Assembly (NCBI GenBank): GCA_018058245.1
Contig: JAGPCC010000004.1
Coordinates: forward strand, 1-53,943
Source: Verrucomicrobiales bacterium
GTDB lineage: Bacteria; Verrucomicrobiota; Verrucomicrobiia; Verrucomicrobiales; DEV007
Direction of reading: 5' to 3'
DNA length: 53,943 bases
The notes beneath the pieces are model-generated. The model was not told where the DNA came from and made no database searches. It saw only the letters and a list, made by a program, of their open reading frames with translations. Positions 8,870 to 17,539 of this stretch are shown piece after piece (positions within the stretch are counted from its first letter, which is position 1; the number at the start of each line of letters is the position of its first letter). The translations under genes were made by a program, and so were the position numbers.

Positions 8870-11014
8870 TCAATAACGAATTTTCTTCTTCTGCACGAGG
8901 AGTGGAGCTTCCCCGGATTCCTTTTTTAGTTTGTTGATCTGGTCTCGAATGAGTGCGGCCCGTTCGAACTCTAGCTTCGTTGCTGCTTCCTGCATTTCGC
9001 CTTCCAGTTCGCGAATGACCGTGAGCGTGTCGACATCACTTCCCGCCTCGGCGACGAGGGCGTCCTCGACCGCTTTGCCTTTTTGGTAAATGCGCAGACT
9101 ACCCTGATCACTTCGGGTCACGGTGTGGGGGATGATGCCGTGCTTCTGATTGTGCTCGTGTTGGACACGTCGGCGGTACTCGGTGATCGAGAGGAGACTT
9201 TGAATCGAGTCTGTGACCACATCAGCGAAGAGCACGGCCTCGCCGTTGATGTGACGCGCGGCGCGTCCGACGGTCTGTATGAGAGCGGTCTGGCTCCGGA
9301 GAAACCCCTCTTTGTCCGCATCGAGGATGCATACGAGACTGACCTCGGGCAGGTCGAGACCCTCCCGGAGGAGGTTGATGCCGATGAGGATGTCGAACTC
9401 TGCGGCGCGGAGACTTCGAAGAATCTCGACCCGCTCGATGGCATCGACGTCGGAGTGGATGTAGCGCACTTTCAGCCCAACGTTGCGCAGATAGTCCGTG
9501 AGATCCTCGGCGGTGCGTTTTGTTAGAGTCGTCACGAGAACCCGCTCGTTTTTCTCGATCCGTTGGCGACAAAGTTCGATCGTCTCGTCGATCTGACCTT
9601 TGAGAGGGAGGAGGGTGATCACGGGATCGAGTAGTCCAGTAGGACGGATGATCTGCTCGACGATGAGATCGGCGCCCTTTTTGCCGGGATCAAAATCACT
9701 CACTGCCTGCTTGCTGCCGGAGATGCGGGGAAGACGAGCGGGCGGCGCTGGAGCCTCGCCGGGGAGTTTTCGTTTGTGGGGGATGTACCCTTTGCTCCCG
9801 GCGACGGAGTTTTGGATTTCGAATTTCGAAGGAGTCGCACTGACGTAGAGCCGCTGTCCCGTGGCAGACATGTATTCGTCAAATTTCAACGGGCGGTTGT
9901 CGAGGGCGCTGGGAAGCCGGAACCCGAAATCGACAAGAGTCTGCTTGCGAGAGCGATCGCCTTCGTACATGCCGCCAATCTGGGGAATACTGACATGGGA
10001 CTCGTCGATCACGGTGAGGAAATCTTTCGGGAAAAAATCGATTAAAGTTCCCGGTTTGCTCCCAGGAGGGCGGGAAGTGAGGTGACGGGAGTAATTTTCG
10101 ATTCCCTGACAGAATCCCATTTCCTGCATCATTTCGATATCGTATTCCGTGCGTTGTTTGATACGCTGGGCCTCGAGATACTGCTGATTTTTTTCGAAAA
10201 ACTCGATGCGCTCGGCGAGTTCTTTTCGGATTTCCCGGATCGCTCCCGCCATCTTGTCTTTGGGGGTGACGAATTGTTTTGCAGGGTAAAAAGTGAAGTG
10301 GTCGAGCTGGGACTTCGCGTTTCCGGTGAGGGGGGTAAAGGCTGTGATCCGGTCGATCTCATCGCCGAAAAATTCGACTCGGATCGCCTCTTCATCGAGA
10401 TAAGCAGGGTAGACTTCGACCACGTCGCCCCGAACCCGAAAGCGGCCTCGGATGAAGTCGATGTCGTTTCTTTCGTAGAGGATACTGACGAGACTTTTGA
10501 GGAATTCGTCACGGTCGAGGGTCTGACCCACCGTGACCGGGACCATCATGTTCTTGTAGTCATCGGGCGATCCGAGGCCATAGATACACGAAACGCTCGC
10601 AACGACAATGACATCGGTCCGCATCAGCAGAGAGCTCATCGTGGAGAGACGGAGACGTTCGATTTCGTCATTGATCGAAGAATCCTTCTCGATGTAAGTG
10701 TCTGTCCGTGGGATGTAGGCTTCTGGTTGGTAGTAGTCGAAATAAGAAACAAAGTACTCCACTGCATTGTCCGGGAAAAAGCTCTTCAGTTCACTATAGA
10801 GCTGGGCGGCCAGCGTCTTGTTGTGCGACATCAGCAGGGTGGGCCGACCGAGCGCCTCGATGACATTGGCGACAGTGAAGGTCTTGCCTGACCCGGTCAC
10901 TCCGAGGAGCGTCTGATGCTCATTGCCCGCGAGGAGAGACTTCGTGAGCTTGGCGATAGCCTGCTCCTGATCCCCCTGGGGTTTGAATTCGGAACTGATG
11001 CGAAATAACGACAT
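8870..11014 (-). CDS. uvrB: UvrABC excinuclease subunit B with an extra internal segment
   Basis: UvrB is the damage-verifying, helicase-like subunit of nucleotide excision repair; it receives DNA from UvrA and recruits UvrC. The 714 residues include the Walker A motif GVTGSGKT, the YYQPEAYIP region of the beta-hairpin, the DESH box (VIDESHVS), GINLLREGLD and QTVGRAARH of the C-terminal helicase domain, and a final UVR motif. Between VSATPSKFEI and VEQIIRPTGLLDP there is an additional stretch of about 40-45 residues, rich in Lys, Pro and Gly, that the E. coli protein lacks. All core motifs are intact, so the enzyme should be active. uvrA and uvrC are not in the window. Confidence 0.97.
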   Translation of the reverse strand: MSLFRISSEFKPQGDQEQAIAKLTKSLLAGNEHQTLLGVTGSGKTFTVANVIEALGRPTLLMSHNKTLAAQLYSELKSFFPDNAVEYFVSYFDYYQPEAYIPRTDTYIEKDSSINDEIERLRLSTMSSLLMRTDVIVVASVSCIYGLGSPDDYKNMMVPVTVGQTLDRDEFLKSLVSILYERNDIDFIRGRFRVRGDVVEVYPAYLDEEAIRVEFFGDEIDRITAFTPLTGNAKSQLDHFTFYPAKQFVTPKDKMAGAIREIRKELAERIEFFEKNQQYLEAQRIKQRTEYDIEMMQEMGFCQGIENYSRHLTSRPPGSKPGTLIDFFPKDFLTVIDESHVSIPQIGGMYEGDRSRKQTLVDFGFRLPSALDNRPLKFDEYMSATGQRLYVSATPSKFEIQNSVAGSKGYIPHKRKLPGEAPAPPARLPRISGSKQAVSDFDPGKKGADLIVEQIIRPTGLLDPVITLLPLKGQIDETIELCRQRIEKNERVLVTTLTKRTAEDLTDYLRNVGLKVRYIHSDVDAIERVEILRSLRAAEFDILIGINLLREGLDLPEVSLVCILDADKEGFLRSQTALIQTVGRAARHINGEAVLFADVVTDSIQSLLSITEYRRRVQHEHNQKHGIIPHTVTRSDQGSLRIYQKGKAVEDALVAEAGSDVDTLTVIRELEGEMQEAATKLEFERAALIRDQINKLKKESGEAPLLVQKKKIRY

Positions 11015-11082
11015 AAGCGTGCCTTGTTATACGACACAGTCGCTTCCATGGCGAAAAAAATCCGCCCGATGCTTAGTTGATC

Positions 11083-11105
11083 GCACCACGGTAGAATCGT
11101 GGTGC
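11083..11105 (-). terminator. Hairpin between rpoZ and uvrB
   Basis: The perfect 8-bp arms gcaccacg and cgtggtgc enclose a 7-base loop, 35 bases past the rpoZ stop. No T-tract follows on the minus strand, so it may be a weak terminator, a processing site or a regulatory hairpin ahead of uvrB. A run of eight G (11114-11121) lies beside it. Confidence 0.4.
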
Positions 11106-11140
11106 GTGAGGAAGGGGGGGGAAGCCGACCCGAGGAGGGT

Positions 11141-11437
11141 TCAGGCTTCTTCTTCGTCCCCTACCGTGTCGGCACTGATCTTTCCTTCGATGATCTCGGT
11201 AAGAGCGATGTCGGCGGCACCCATGCGGTGATCGATCCGGACAAGAGGGGATCTCCCCATGTTCAACTGCTTCACCCGGGCAGAGACCAGATTGATCAAC
11301 ACGGGGGGTTCAGGGATCACTTTTGATGCCGCTACGACTAAGTCACTTCTCATATTGCTGGAGCCTTTTCCTGATGACGATTTTGGCCCGATGCCGGTTC
11401 CGGGGAATGCTACGATATTGGTTAGGTCGTCAGACAT
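11141..11437 (-). CDS. rpoZ: RNA polymerase omega subunit
   Basis: Omega helps fold and hold the beta' subunit of RNA polymerase. The protein has 98 residues. The conserved core is in the second half: PPVLINLVSARVKQLN, then SPLVRIDHR, then MGAADIALTEIIEGKI, ending in an acidic tail. The first 45 residues are a low-complexity extension that the core family does not need. The gene lies between yidC and uvrB on the same strand, with hairpins on both sides, so it may be transcribed partly on its own. Confidence 0.85.
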   Translation of the reverse strand: MSDDLTNIVAFPGTGIGPKSSSGKGSSNMRSDLVVAASKVIPEPPVLINLVSARVKQLNMGRSPLVRIDHRMGAADIALTEIIEGKISADTVGDEEEA

Positions 11438-11558
11438 GCCTTCGGGACTGTGTGAATCAGGAAAAAATCGGGGATTGGTCTTGATAACTAGCGAAGACCA
11501 GCCCTGCGGATAGCGTAAATTTTATAAATTTCAAGTAGTTTGTAAGACAAAGTGGACC

Positions 11559-11583
11559 GAAACAAGCAGTTTTTGCCTGTTTC
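11559..11583 (-). terminator. Hairpin downstream of yidC
   Basis: The arms gaaacaagca (11559-11568) and tgcctgtttc (11574-11583) pair at 9 of 10 positions around a 5-base loop, starting 14 bases past the yidC stop. It has no long T-run and could be a weak terminator or an mRNA-stabilising hairpin. Confidence 0.4.
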
Positions 11584-11596
11584 GCCCACGGAATTC

Positions 11597-13528
11597 TTAT
11601 TTCCGTTTCTTCTTACCTTTCGAATGGCGGTCTCCCTTTTCGCCTGGCATCTTGGTGCGGCTGCCAGGTCCGGTCGGCATCGCACCGCCTTTTTTGCGAT
11701 CTTCCTGAGCCGCTTCTGCCTTGTCCTGGAGGCGTTGCATCATTCCCTTCTTCCCGGAAGCCGATTTCTTGATGAGTTCGGGCTCGGGCATTTTATTCAT
11801 CAACCAAGTCTGGAGGATGGAAAAGGCGTTCGAAGTAGTCCAATAGAGCGCAAGCGCCGAGGCGAAATTGTAACAGATGAAAATGAACATCAGCGGCATG
11901 AACATGAAGATCATCTGCTGTGTCTTGTCACCGGTCTTCGGGGTGATCGCGATCTGGATAAAACTCGTGATCCCCATCAGGATGGGGAGAGGATTGACGT
12001 CATACTGGCCACCGAGGATGGAAAGGACGTAGACGGTGTCGGGCATCGCGAGGTCGTGAACCCAAAGAAAGTTTTCGTGCCGCAGCTCCACTGCGCTCCA
12101 GAGCATACGGTAAAAAGCGAGGAAGACGGGCAACTGGATGAACATCGGGAGGCAACCTCCGAGGGGATTGATGCCATACGTTTTGTAGAGCTTCATCGTT
12201 TCCTCATTCATCTTCTGAGGATTGTCACTGTGCTTCTCCTTGATGTCTTTCATCAGCGGGGTCAGCTTCGACATCCTCTTCATACTGCGGGAAGACTTCG
12301 CGTAGACCGGCCAGATGAGGAGACGGATCAGGATGGTGATCAGGATGATGGCGTACCCGTAGTTTCCGACCAATCCTTTTAGGAAGACGAGACCGGTAAT
12401 CAGAACCGAGGCGATGGGTTTGATCGCCCAACCGAAGAGCCACCCGAAGATGGGGACTTCGTCATAGTGCATCGCCCGCTGGCGGCGGTCGCCGAGGGAC
12501 TTGAGACGCGCGAACTCTTTTGGTCCGAGATAGATCTGATAGCGGTAGCTTTCCGAGCCCCCTGCAGTGATTTCCGCTTTTGGGAGACTGATCGCGGCTT
12601 CCGATGCGAACATCCGCTTTTTCTCCGAGGCGACCTTGTCGCCTTCGACGACGACAGGGAAGCGACTGATCCAGACTCCCGCTTCATACGGTGTCTCTGG
12701 TTCGATCGTTGTGGTGAAAAATTGATCGTTTACTCCTGCCCAATGGAGTTCTTTAACCGGGAACTGATCAAAGGGGATCTCATCCTTTCCAAAGATGCCG
12801 AAGGCCTTTTTACCACCAAAATGATCCACCGTTTCATACTGGAAATCTCCGTCTTTACCCATCCAATAGCTCCCGATCTGCATGGACCACTCGTTGAGGT
12901 GGAGCGGAGCAGCGGACCCGGTATAGAGATAACGGGTCGCTGGAGTGACGGAAGTCTTCCCGGGGTTTGTCGCGACGATCTCGAGTTGCACCTCGTAAGG
13001 GTCAGAACCTTCTCCGGGGAGTGAATAGGTCTTTCGATAGTGAATCCCGTCGGGAGTGGTTGATTCGTAAGAGACCGATGATGCTGTCTTTGCGACGACT
13101 TTCCAGTTTGCCGTGTCGAATTGATCTGGTTCGGGAGAAAAGGCCCCTACTGCATTTTCGGACGTCTCGTTGATTCGAATGAGTTCGGGCTGATCGAGGT
13201 AGCGACGGTGGTTCTTCATCTCCGCATACTGAATGCCGCCCCCGCGATTGGTCAGATTCAGTCGGATGAGGTCATTCTCCAGAACGGCTGTTTCCAAGGC
13301 CGGGGTTCCCGGCGCTGGTGCGACGATGGGTTCTTCTTTTTTGGTTACTGCTGCTTTTGCCGCTTCAGCCTTCTTGGTTTCGGCCTCAGCCGCAGCCTCG
13401 ACGGCTGCTTTCGCTTCGATCGCGGGGCGTTCGGCAGCGATGCGGGCAGATTCTTTTGCGTTCCACCAGCCCCAGACGAAGAGTAGGGAGAGACAGACGA
13501 TCACGCCTATCCACGAAGTTCGATCCAT
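11597..13528 (-). CDS. yidC: Membrane protein insertase YidC
   Basis: YidC inserts and folds inner-membrane proteins, alone or with the Sec translocon. The 643-residue protein has an N-terminal membrane helix (SWIGVIVCLSLLFVWGWW), an Ala/Glu/Lys-rich linker, a large periplasmic P1 domain of the Gram-negative type, and the conserved C-terminal core. That core includes NYGYAIILITILIRLLIWP and NPLGGCLPMFIQLPVFLAFY. The C-terminus is a long Lys/Gly-rich tail, likely to contact the ribosome. I use the ATG at 13528; the frame is open 22 residues further but without a membrane helix. It follows yidD by 25 bases in the conserved rpmH-rnpA-yidD-yidC order. Confidence 0.97.
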   Translation of the reverse strand: MDRTSWIGVIVCLSLLFVWGWWNAKESARIAAERPAIEAKAAVEAAAEAETKKAEAAKAAVTKKEEPIVAPAPGTPALETAVLENDLIRLNLTNRGGGIQYAEMKNHRRYLDQPELIRINETSENAVGAFSPEPDQFDTANWKVVAKTASSVSYESTTPDGIHYRKTYSLPGEGSDPYEVQLEIVATNPGKTSVTPATRYLYTGSAAPLHLNEWSMQIGSYWMGKDGDFQYETVDHFGGKKAFGIFGKDEIPFDQFPVKELHWAGVNDQFFTTTIEPETPYEAGVWISRFPVVVEGDKVASEKKRMFASEAAISLPKAEITAGGSESYRYQIYLGPKEFARLKSLGDRRQRAMHYDEVPIFGWLFGWAIKPIASVLITGLVFLKGLVGNYGYAIILITILIRLLIWPVYAKSSRSMKRMSKLTPLMKDIKEKHSDNPQKMNEETMKLYKTYGINPLGGCLPMFIQLPVFLAFYRMLWSAVELRHENFLWVHDLAMPDTVYVLSILGGQYDVNPLPILMGITSFIQIAITPKTGDKTQQMIFMFMPLMFIFICYNFASALALYWTTSNAFSILQTWLMNKMPEPELIKKSASGKKGMMQRLQDKAEAAQEDRKKGGAMPTGPGSRTKMPGEKGDRHSKGKKKRK

Positions 13529-13553
13529 GTTTTTCACAACAGCAATATTCCTA

Positions 13554-13877
13554 TCAATTCTTTGAGTTTGAAATTTTGGAGTGGTCGATGTCACACTCGC
13601 GGCGGCCTATATAAGCAAGCTCCGGGTGTTTCGCCACATATTCTTCCCAGCCAGGCGGGGGATCATAACCCTGACCGCCGAAGGGATTGCATCGCAAGAT
13701 GCGTAAAAACCCCTGCCAAGCACCCTTGAACGGCCCGTTCACAGTGACGGCGTCGATAAAGTACTGAGAACAGCTCGGGAAAAAACGGCATCCGCCGAGC
13801 GGCCCTGCGATAAAGTGCAAGGGAGGTGAAATGAACACCTGATAGAATCGAACAAAAAGTATCAGCACCATTTTCAC
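13554..13877 (-). CDS. yidD: Membrane protein insertion efficiency factor YidD
   Basis: YidD is a small inner-membrane-associated protein that assists YidC-dependent insertion. The 107 residues contain the family signature: an N-terminal amphipathic segment, FYQVFISPPL, the cysteine-containing CRFFPSCSQYFIDAV, and a final CNPFGGQGYDPPP. The C-terminal tail beyond DPPPGWEEY is about 30 residues longer than in many homologues. It sits 3 bases after rnpA and 25 bases before yidC, the standard arrangement. Confidence 0.95.
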   Translation of the reverse strand: MKMVLILFVRFYQVFISPPLHFIAGPLGGCRFFPSCSQYFIDAVTVNGPFKGAWQGFLRILRCNPFGGQGYDPPPGWEEYVAKHPELAYIGRRECDIDHSKISNSKN

Positions 13878-13880
13878 CGG

Positions 13881-14240
13881 TCAGTCAGTGGTCGATTTCA
13901 GGAGAGGAGCGCGGTGGAGGAGCCATTTCCATTCTTTCTCCAGTTGCTCGGAGGTGGCTGTGGCGGCAGCGCTGCGGGCGATGAGGACGATCCAGTGAGG
14001 CTCGGTTACTCGATCCCCGGTACGTTGGAGGATGGCGCGGAGGCGGCGACGCACTCGATTCCGAACCACCGCTGGTCCCAGTCGCTTGGTGGTGATCAAT
14101 CCGAGACGGAATGGTTCGGTCAAATTTTCATCTGCGAGGTATCCGAGCACCAGAAATCTTCCTTGGAGAGACTTTCCCTGAGCGCGGATACGCTGGAAAT
14201 CGGATCGGTTTGTGATCCGCCTGCTGCGCGGCAGTTTCAT
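13881..14240 (-). CDS. rnpA: Ribonuclease P protein component
   Basis: RnpA is the protein cofactor of RNase P, which removes 5' leaders from tRNA precursors. The 119 residues contain FRLGLITTKRLGPAVVRNRVRRRLRAILQ, read here in two parts: the FRLGLITTKRLG strand and the RNRVRRRLR signature that binds the RNA. The family's usual length is about 110-125. It lies 63 bases after rpmH and 3 bases before yidD. The RNase P RNA gene is not in the window. Confidence 0.95.
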   Translation of the reverse strand: MKLPRSRRITNRSDFQRIRAQGKSLQGRFLVLGYLADENLTEPFRLGLITTKRLGPAVVRNRVRRRLRAILQRTGDRVTEPHWIVLIARSAAATATSEQLEKEWKWLLHRAPLLKSTTD

Positions 14241-14303
14241 TTCCCTGTCACAGGGAGTGGTAACACGGAGGAATCAATGGAGGTCTCCAGAGGAGAATCC
14301 CGA

Positions 14304-14486
14304 TTACTTTCCGTGCTGCACGGTATGACGCTTGTAATGAATCTCTGCCCCTTTGGGAATGAGACGCTTACGACCTTTTTGACGGCGGCGTTTGATGAGG
14401 TCGCGCCCGGCTTTGGTCGCCATACGGGCACGAAATCCGTGCTGGCTTTTGCGGGTGCGCTTCGAGGGTTGATAGGTCCGTTTCAT
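14304..14486 (-). CDS. rpmH: 50S ribosomal protein L34, C-terminally extended
   Basis: L34 is a small basic protein of the large ribosomal subunit. The first 43 residues are canonical, starting [13 protein letters not shown] and continuing through [14 protein letters not shown] to KGRKRL. The protein is 60 residues long, compared with the usual 44-46; the extra basic C-terminal part is [18 protein letters not shown]. It leads the rpmH-rnpA-yidD-yidC cluster, often found near oriC in bacteria, though I see no clear DnaA-box group here. Confidence 0.95.
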   Translation of the reverse strand: MKRTYQPSKRTRKSQHGFRARMATKAGRDLIKRRRQKGRKRLIPKGAEIHYKRHTVQHGK

Positions 14487-14736
14487 CTGTTCCGATTAAA
14501 AATGTTGCCCAAGCCGAAATCCAGCTAGGAGGGCGGAATGATAAATGTGGAACGAAAAATGTCAACGCGGGAGTTCTGCGAAGGTCTCAATTGCATCAGG
14601 GCTTACGTATGGACCTCTGCAAGAGGGAGTTCGCACATCTCTTTGCTGTATTCACCATGATGAATGGTGCGGGCTAAAGGTTAAAGAACCCTTAATTACC
14701 ATTTTTGCGATTCATTCGTACGCCCGATGGGAAACC
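14487..14736. other. Intergenic region with the rpmH promoter side
   Basis: The stretch between rpmH and the terminator holds no convincing gene. It must contain the rpmH promoter, which reads towards lower coordinates, but I cannot fix its boxes. A small inverted repeat (caccat, 5-base gap, atggtg) lies near 14657-14673. I looked for clustered DnaA boxes as a sign of oriC and saw none. Confidence 0.5.
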
Positions 14737-14766
14737 AAAAAAGCGCCCCTTGGTCGGGGCGCTTTT
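14737..14766. terminator. Strong rho-independent terminator, bidirectional
   Basis: A perfect GC-rich stem, gcgcccc (14743-14749) with ggggcgc (14756-14762) around a 6-base loop, is flanked by six A on the left and four T on the right. On the minus strand it lies 35 bases past the stop of the small secreted protein gene and ends in six T, the classic terminator form. Confidence 0.85.
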
Positions 14767-14801
14767 CCGTTTGTTGGGTCGCTTGTTTCACGGCTGACGA
14801 A

Positions 14802-15161
14802 TCAGGAAAAAGTGCGGGTGTAGGTTTGGCAAGAACCGTCGGAGTAGGTGTCACGGTAGGTCACGACGGTTACGTGATACGTGTAAGGATGACCGCAGCG
14901 GTCAAAAGCGGTGAGACACTGTTGGCAGCGGTTGATCTCGCAAGTGCTCACCCTGTATGGCTGGCAGTTTTGCTGATACCCCTGTCCGTAGCCTTGATAA
15001 CTTGGCCGATAGCGTGGGGTCTCGCAATGGTGGTGGCCGCGACCGCCTGAATAGGACGAAGAGTATGAGTGGCGGTAGTCTCCAGCCTCGGCGGTGCCGA
15101 GTGAACCGAGGACCAGAGTGGCGGCGACGGTGGCGATAGCGATAAGGGTGACTGATTTCAT
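14802..15161 (-). CDS. Small secreted Cys/Tyr/Ser-rich protein, unknown function
   Basis: This 119-residue protein has a clear Sec signal peptide (MKSVTLIAIATVAATLVLGSL, cleavage likely after TAEA). The mature part is rich in Tyr, Ser, Gly and His, with a HHHC cluster and seven cysteines, so disulfides or metal binding are possible. I recognise no family. It is a single-gene unit, with the strong terminator 35 bases past its stop, so it has its own promoter within 15162-15337. A surface, matrix or metal-binding role is conceivable but only inferred from composition. Confidence 0.7.
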   Translation of the reverse strand: MKSVTLIAIATVAATLVLGSLGTAEAGDYRHSYSSSYSGGRGHHHCETPRYRPSYQGYGQGYQQNCQPYRVSTCEINRCQQCLTAFDRCGHPYTYHVTVVTYRDTYSDGSCQTYTRTFS

Positions 15162-15337
15162 GACTCTGATTTTTTTGATAGTTGTTTGATTGTTACGCTT
15201 CGGCTGAGTGGCAGCGTCGTGGGGGAGACGAATCGTTCGATGGGTTCATGCAAAAAAGAACAAAAAAATCGAGGCGATTTTCTTCACCTCAGAGAGGGAG
15301 AGCATGACTGCTATCAAGATGGAAACATTGCGTGAGG

Positions 15338-16606
15338 TTACGGAGCCGCTTTTGTTGAAGGTTGCGCCTTCGCCAGGCAGAAGAGATGCTTTTCTCCGCG
15401 GAGGAAAAGTTGATTCTCGTAGACGGCCGGGGATGCGGACACTTTTTCTCCCAGCTCACTCTGGGCGATCACGTCGAAGGTTGGTCCCGGTTTTACGACG
15501 GAAACGATGCCTTCGTCCGATACAAAATACGCAAGACCATTCGCAGCCAGGAGGGAGGCGCTGTGACTTCCGGGAAGCCGCTCTCGCCACAATTTTTCGC
15601 CCGTTGCGGCGACAAAACAGCTCGCGACGCCGTTGTCTGCGATCACGATGAAATACGGATCGATCACAATGGGACTGGGGACATAGGCCGCACCGACCGT
15701 GTCTCGCCATGCGACATGCGTTTTGGTGACATTCCCGATTCCGTCGGGTCGGATCGCGAGGATGTGCTTTTGCGGGAATCCGCAGGTGAGGAAAAGAAGC
15801 TTCAGATCTTCGCTGTAGACGAGCGACGCCACAAACTGCTCGGTTGGTCCGTCGATGATCCAGATTTGTTTCCCGGTGTCAGGGTCGTAACTCGCCACGG
15901 AGAGACTGCCGGAAAGAATCATCTCAGTACGTCCTTCGATCTCGCGAATAATGGGGGTGCAGTAGCTTCTTGTTTTGTTCGGTCGATCTGTTTTCCAGAG
16001 GGTTTCCCCCGTCTTTTGATCGAGGGCGACGAGATAGGCATCCCCGTCGTGATCTCCATTGATGATCACTTTGCCCTTCCAGAGAATGGGACTCGAGCAG
16101 TACCCGTGTTTGCTCGAAAATGGGCCAGGCGTTTTCCTCCACAATTCTTTTCCAGAAAAATCATAGGCAGCGACGAACATTTCCGATTCGTCGAGAAAAC
16201 TCACGTAGACTCGTTCGCCATCAGTGAGCGGGGTGCTGGAGGCGTGACTATTGAGGCGATGGATGTCTTCGAAGGGGGCCTCCAGTACGACGCGGGTCCA
16301 GAGAACTTTTCCGCTAGCACGATCCAGACACAAGAGTGAGCGGGCAGTAGTTTCCGCGTCTGCGGTGACGAGAAAAATACGGTCCTGCCAGATAATAGGA
16401 GAAGCATGGCCGATGCCGGGGATTTCCGTCTTCCAGACGGTGTCCTCAGTCACCGAGAATCCAATGGGCAGACTAGGTGCCTCGAGAACGGTGCCGTCGC
16501 CGCGAGGCCCCCGCCATCCGGGCCAGTTCTCCGAACTCCACAAGGGGCCCGTCGATGCCAGTAGGATCGCGAGACAGAAAAAGGGGGCGGGTCTATAGTT
16601 CATCAA
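15338..16606 (-). CDS. Exported PQQ-like beta-propeller protein
   Basis: This 422-residue protein starts with a signal peptide (MMNYRPAPFFCLAILLASTG) followed by WPGWRGPRGDGT, the opening seen in many PVC-group PQQ-like propellers. Repeated blades have the pattern of GxVLW, GKELWRK, TGETLW, TGKQIW and TGEKLWRE, about one per 45-60 residues. This matches the PQQ-binding-like or BamB-type propeller fold. Proteins of this shape act as scaffolds or dehydrogenase-like domains; no catalytic site for PQQ can be confirmed. It is the last gene of a minus-strand run of exported proteins and lies 55 bases past the dipeptidase stop. Confidence 0.85.
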   Translation of the reverse strand: MMNYRPAPFFCLAILLASTGPLWSSENWPGWRGPRGDGTVLEAPSLPIGFSVTEDTVWKTEIPGIGHASPIIWQDRIFLVTADAETTARSLLCLDRASGKVLWTRVVLEAPFEDIHRLNSHASSTPLTDGERVYVSFLDESEMFVAAYDFSGKELWRKTPGPFSSKHGYCSSPILWKGKVIINGDHDGDAYLVALDQKTGETLWKTDRPNKTRSYCTPIIREIEGRTEMILSGSLSVASYDPDTGKQIWIIDGPTEQFVASLVYSEDLKLLFLTCGFPQKHILAIRPDGIGNVTKTHVAWRDTVGAAYVPSPIVIDPYFIVIADNGVASCFVAATGEKLWRERLPGSHSASLLAANGLAYFVSDEGIVSVVKPGPTFDVIAQSELGEKVSASPAVYENQLFLRGEKHLFCLAKAQPSTKAAP

Positions 16607-16661
16607 GCAAAGGTGCTGGTAATTGAGCGATCCAAAAAGGTGACTTCACGGGAGGGGAGAT

Positions 16662-17531
16662 TCATGTCAGTTTCGTTTCGGCCGAGAGATTGGATTTCGC
16701 TCGCTGCAGTGCCGCTGCGATCTCCTGCTCGATTACCGAGAGAGGATTGAGAAGCGCGAGGGGATCCTCGACCGGAGTGACCTCGTTGGTGGAAGGGTCC
16801 CAGTTGACTGGGCCAAAACGGCAGGGGGCCGGGATTCCCGTAAGGAGATGGGAGGCGGCGTCATCTTTGTCGTAGTGCCAGAACTCAAAGGGAAAGTGAA
16901 TGAACCCGCGAGCTTCCATCACTTCAGTGATCGCGAGTCGATTTTCCAAATCTTCCGGTTCAATGAAAGGCGACCGCATGGGAGTTCGCTCGCTCACCTC
17001 GAGGTAGTGATTGCCCCGCCAGACTTCGCTGCCGTCTTTCCTGAAGACGGAGATATCGATGGCCGAACCGGACATGTGCGCTCCGATTTTTGGGATGTTG
17101 GCGATCATGACAATGGCTCGTCGGAAGACCATTTCCACGGAGGGAACTTCGCCGTTGTTTTCCCAGATACACTTTTGCAGGATCATGTCGAAAACCGCAG
17201 GTTTCCGAACCAGTTGCCTTTGCATTTCCAGGGTTCGGAACCCTTCTTCGATTTTCAGGACCCAGCCACGAGCGTTCATGTCGCGTCCGATCTCGACGAC
17301 CTCGTTCGCGAGACTTTCCCGGAGAAAATAGATGCGATCGAGATTCCCGGCGATTTTCGTAGAGGAGAATTGCATCTCCACTCCGGCCTTCTCCGCGACC
17401 TCGGGTAGGGAGGCGAATCGCTCTCCACATTCTTCGACGGGGAATGCGATCAGTTGCTGGACCATTGCGTAGCCCTTTTCCATTTGTTCCGCCCAGTAGG
17501 CGCGTCGTGATTGATCGTCTTGCGTAGTCAT
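16662..17531 (-). CDS. D-alanyl-D-alanine dipeptidase-like (VanX/DdpX, peptidase M15)
   Basis: The 289 residues carry the zinc ligands of M15D peptidases: HMSGSAIDISV corresponds to the HxxGxAxD motif, and EFWHYDKDD to the ExxH motif with the last zinc histidine. An arginine needed for substrate binding probably lies in EEGFRTLEMQR. Such enzymes cleave D-Ala-D-Ala dipeptide for peptidoglycan recycling or resistance. No signal peptide is visible, so it is probably cytoplasmic. It is longer than VanX (about 200 residues), mainly through an N-terminal 70-residue part. There is no Shine-Dalgarno sequence before the ATG; two poly-C tracts (poly-G on the plus strand) fill the leader. Other M15 substrates are possible. 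Confidence 0.82.
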   Translation of the reverse strand: MTTQDDQSRRAYWAEQMEKGYAMVQQLIAFPVEECGERFASLPEVAEKAGVEMQFSSTKIAGNLDRIYFLRESLANEVVEIGRDMNARGWVLKIEEGFRTLEMQRQLVRKPAVFDMILQKCIWENNGEVPSVEMVFRRAIVMIANIPKIGAHMSGSAIDISVFRKDGSEVWRGNHYLEVSERTPMRSPFIEPEDLENRLAITEVMEARGFIHFPFEFWHYDKDDAASHLLTGIPAPCRFGPVNWDPSTNEVTPVEDPLALLNPLSVIEQEIAAALQRAKSNLSAETKLT

Positions 17532-17539
17532 TAAATATA

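Noticed and set aside
10082-10891. A long open frame antisense to uvrB
   Set aside because: It mirrors the codon pattern of uvrB and gives a Phe/Asp/Val-rich protein with no motif, so it is a shadow.
14487-14801. A possible origin of replication next to rpmH
   Set aside because: rpmH-rnpA often flanks oriC, but I see no dnaA gene, no cluster of DnaA boxes and no strongly AT-rich unwinding stretch.
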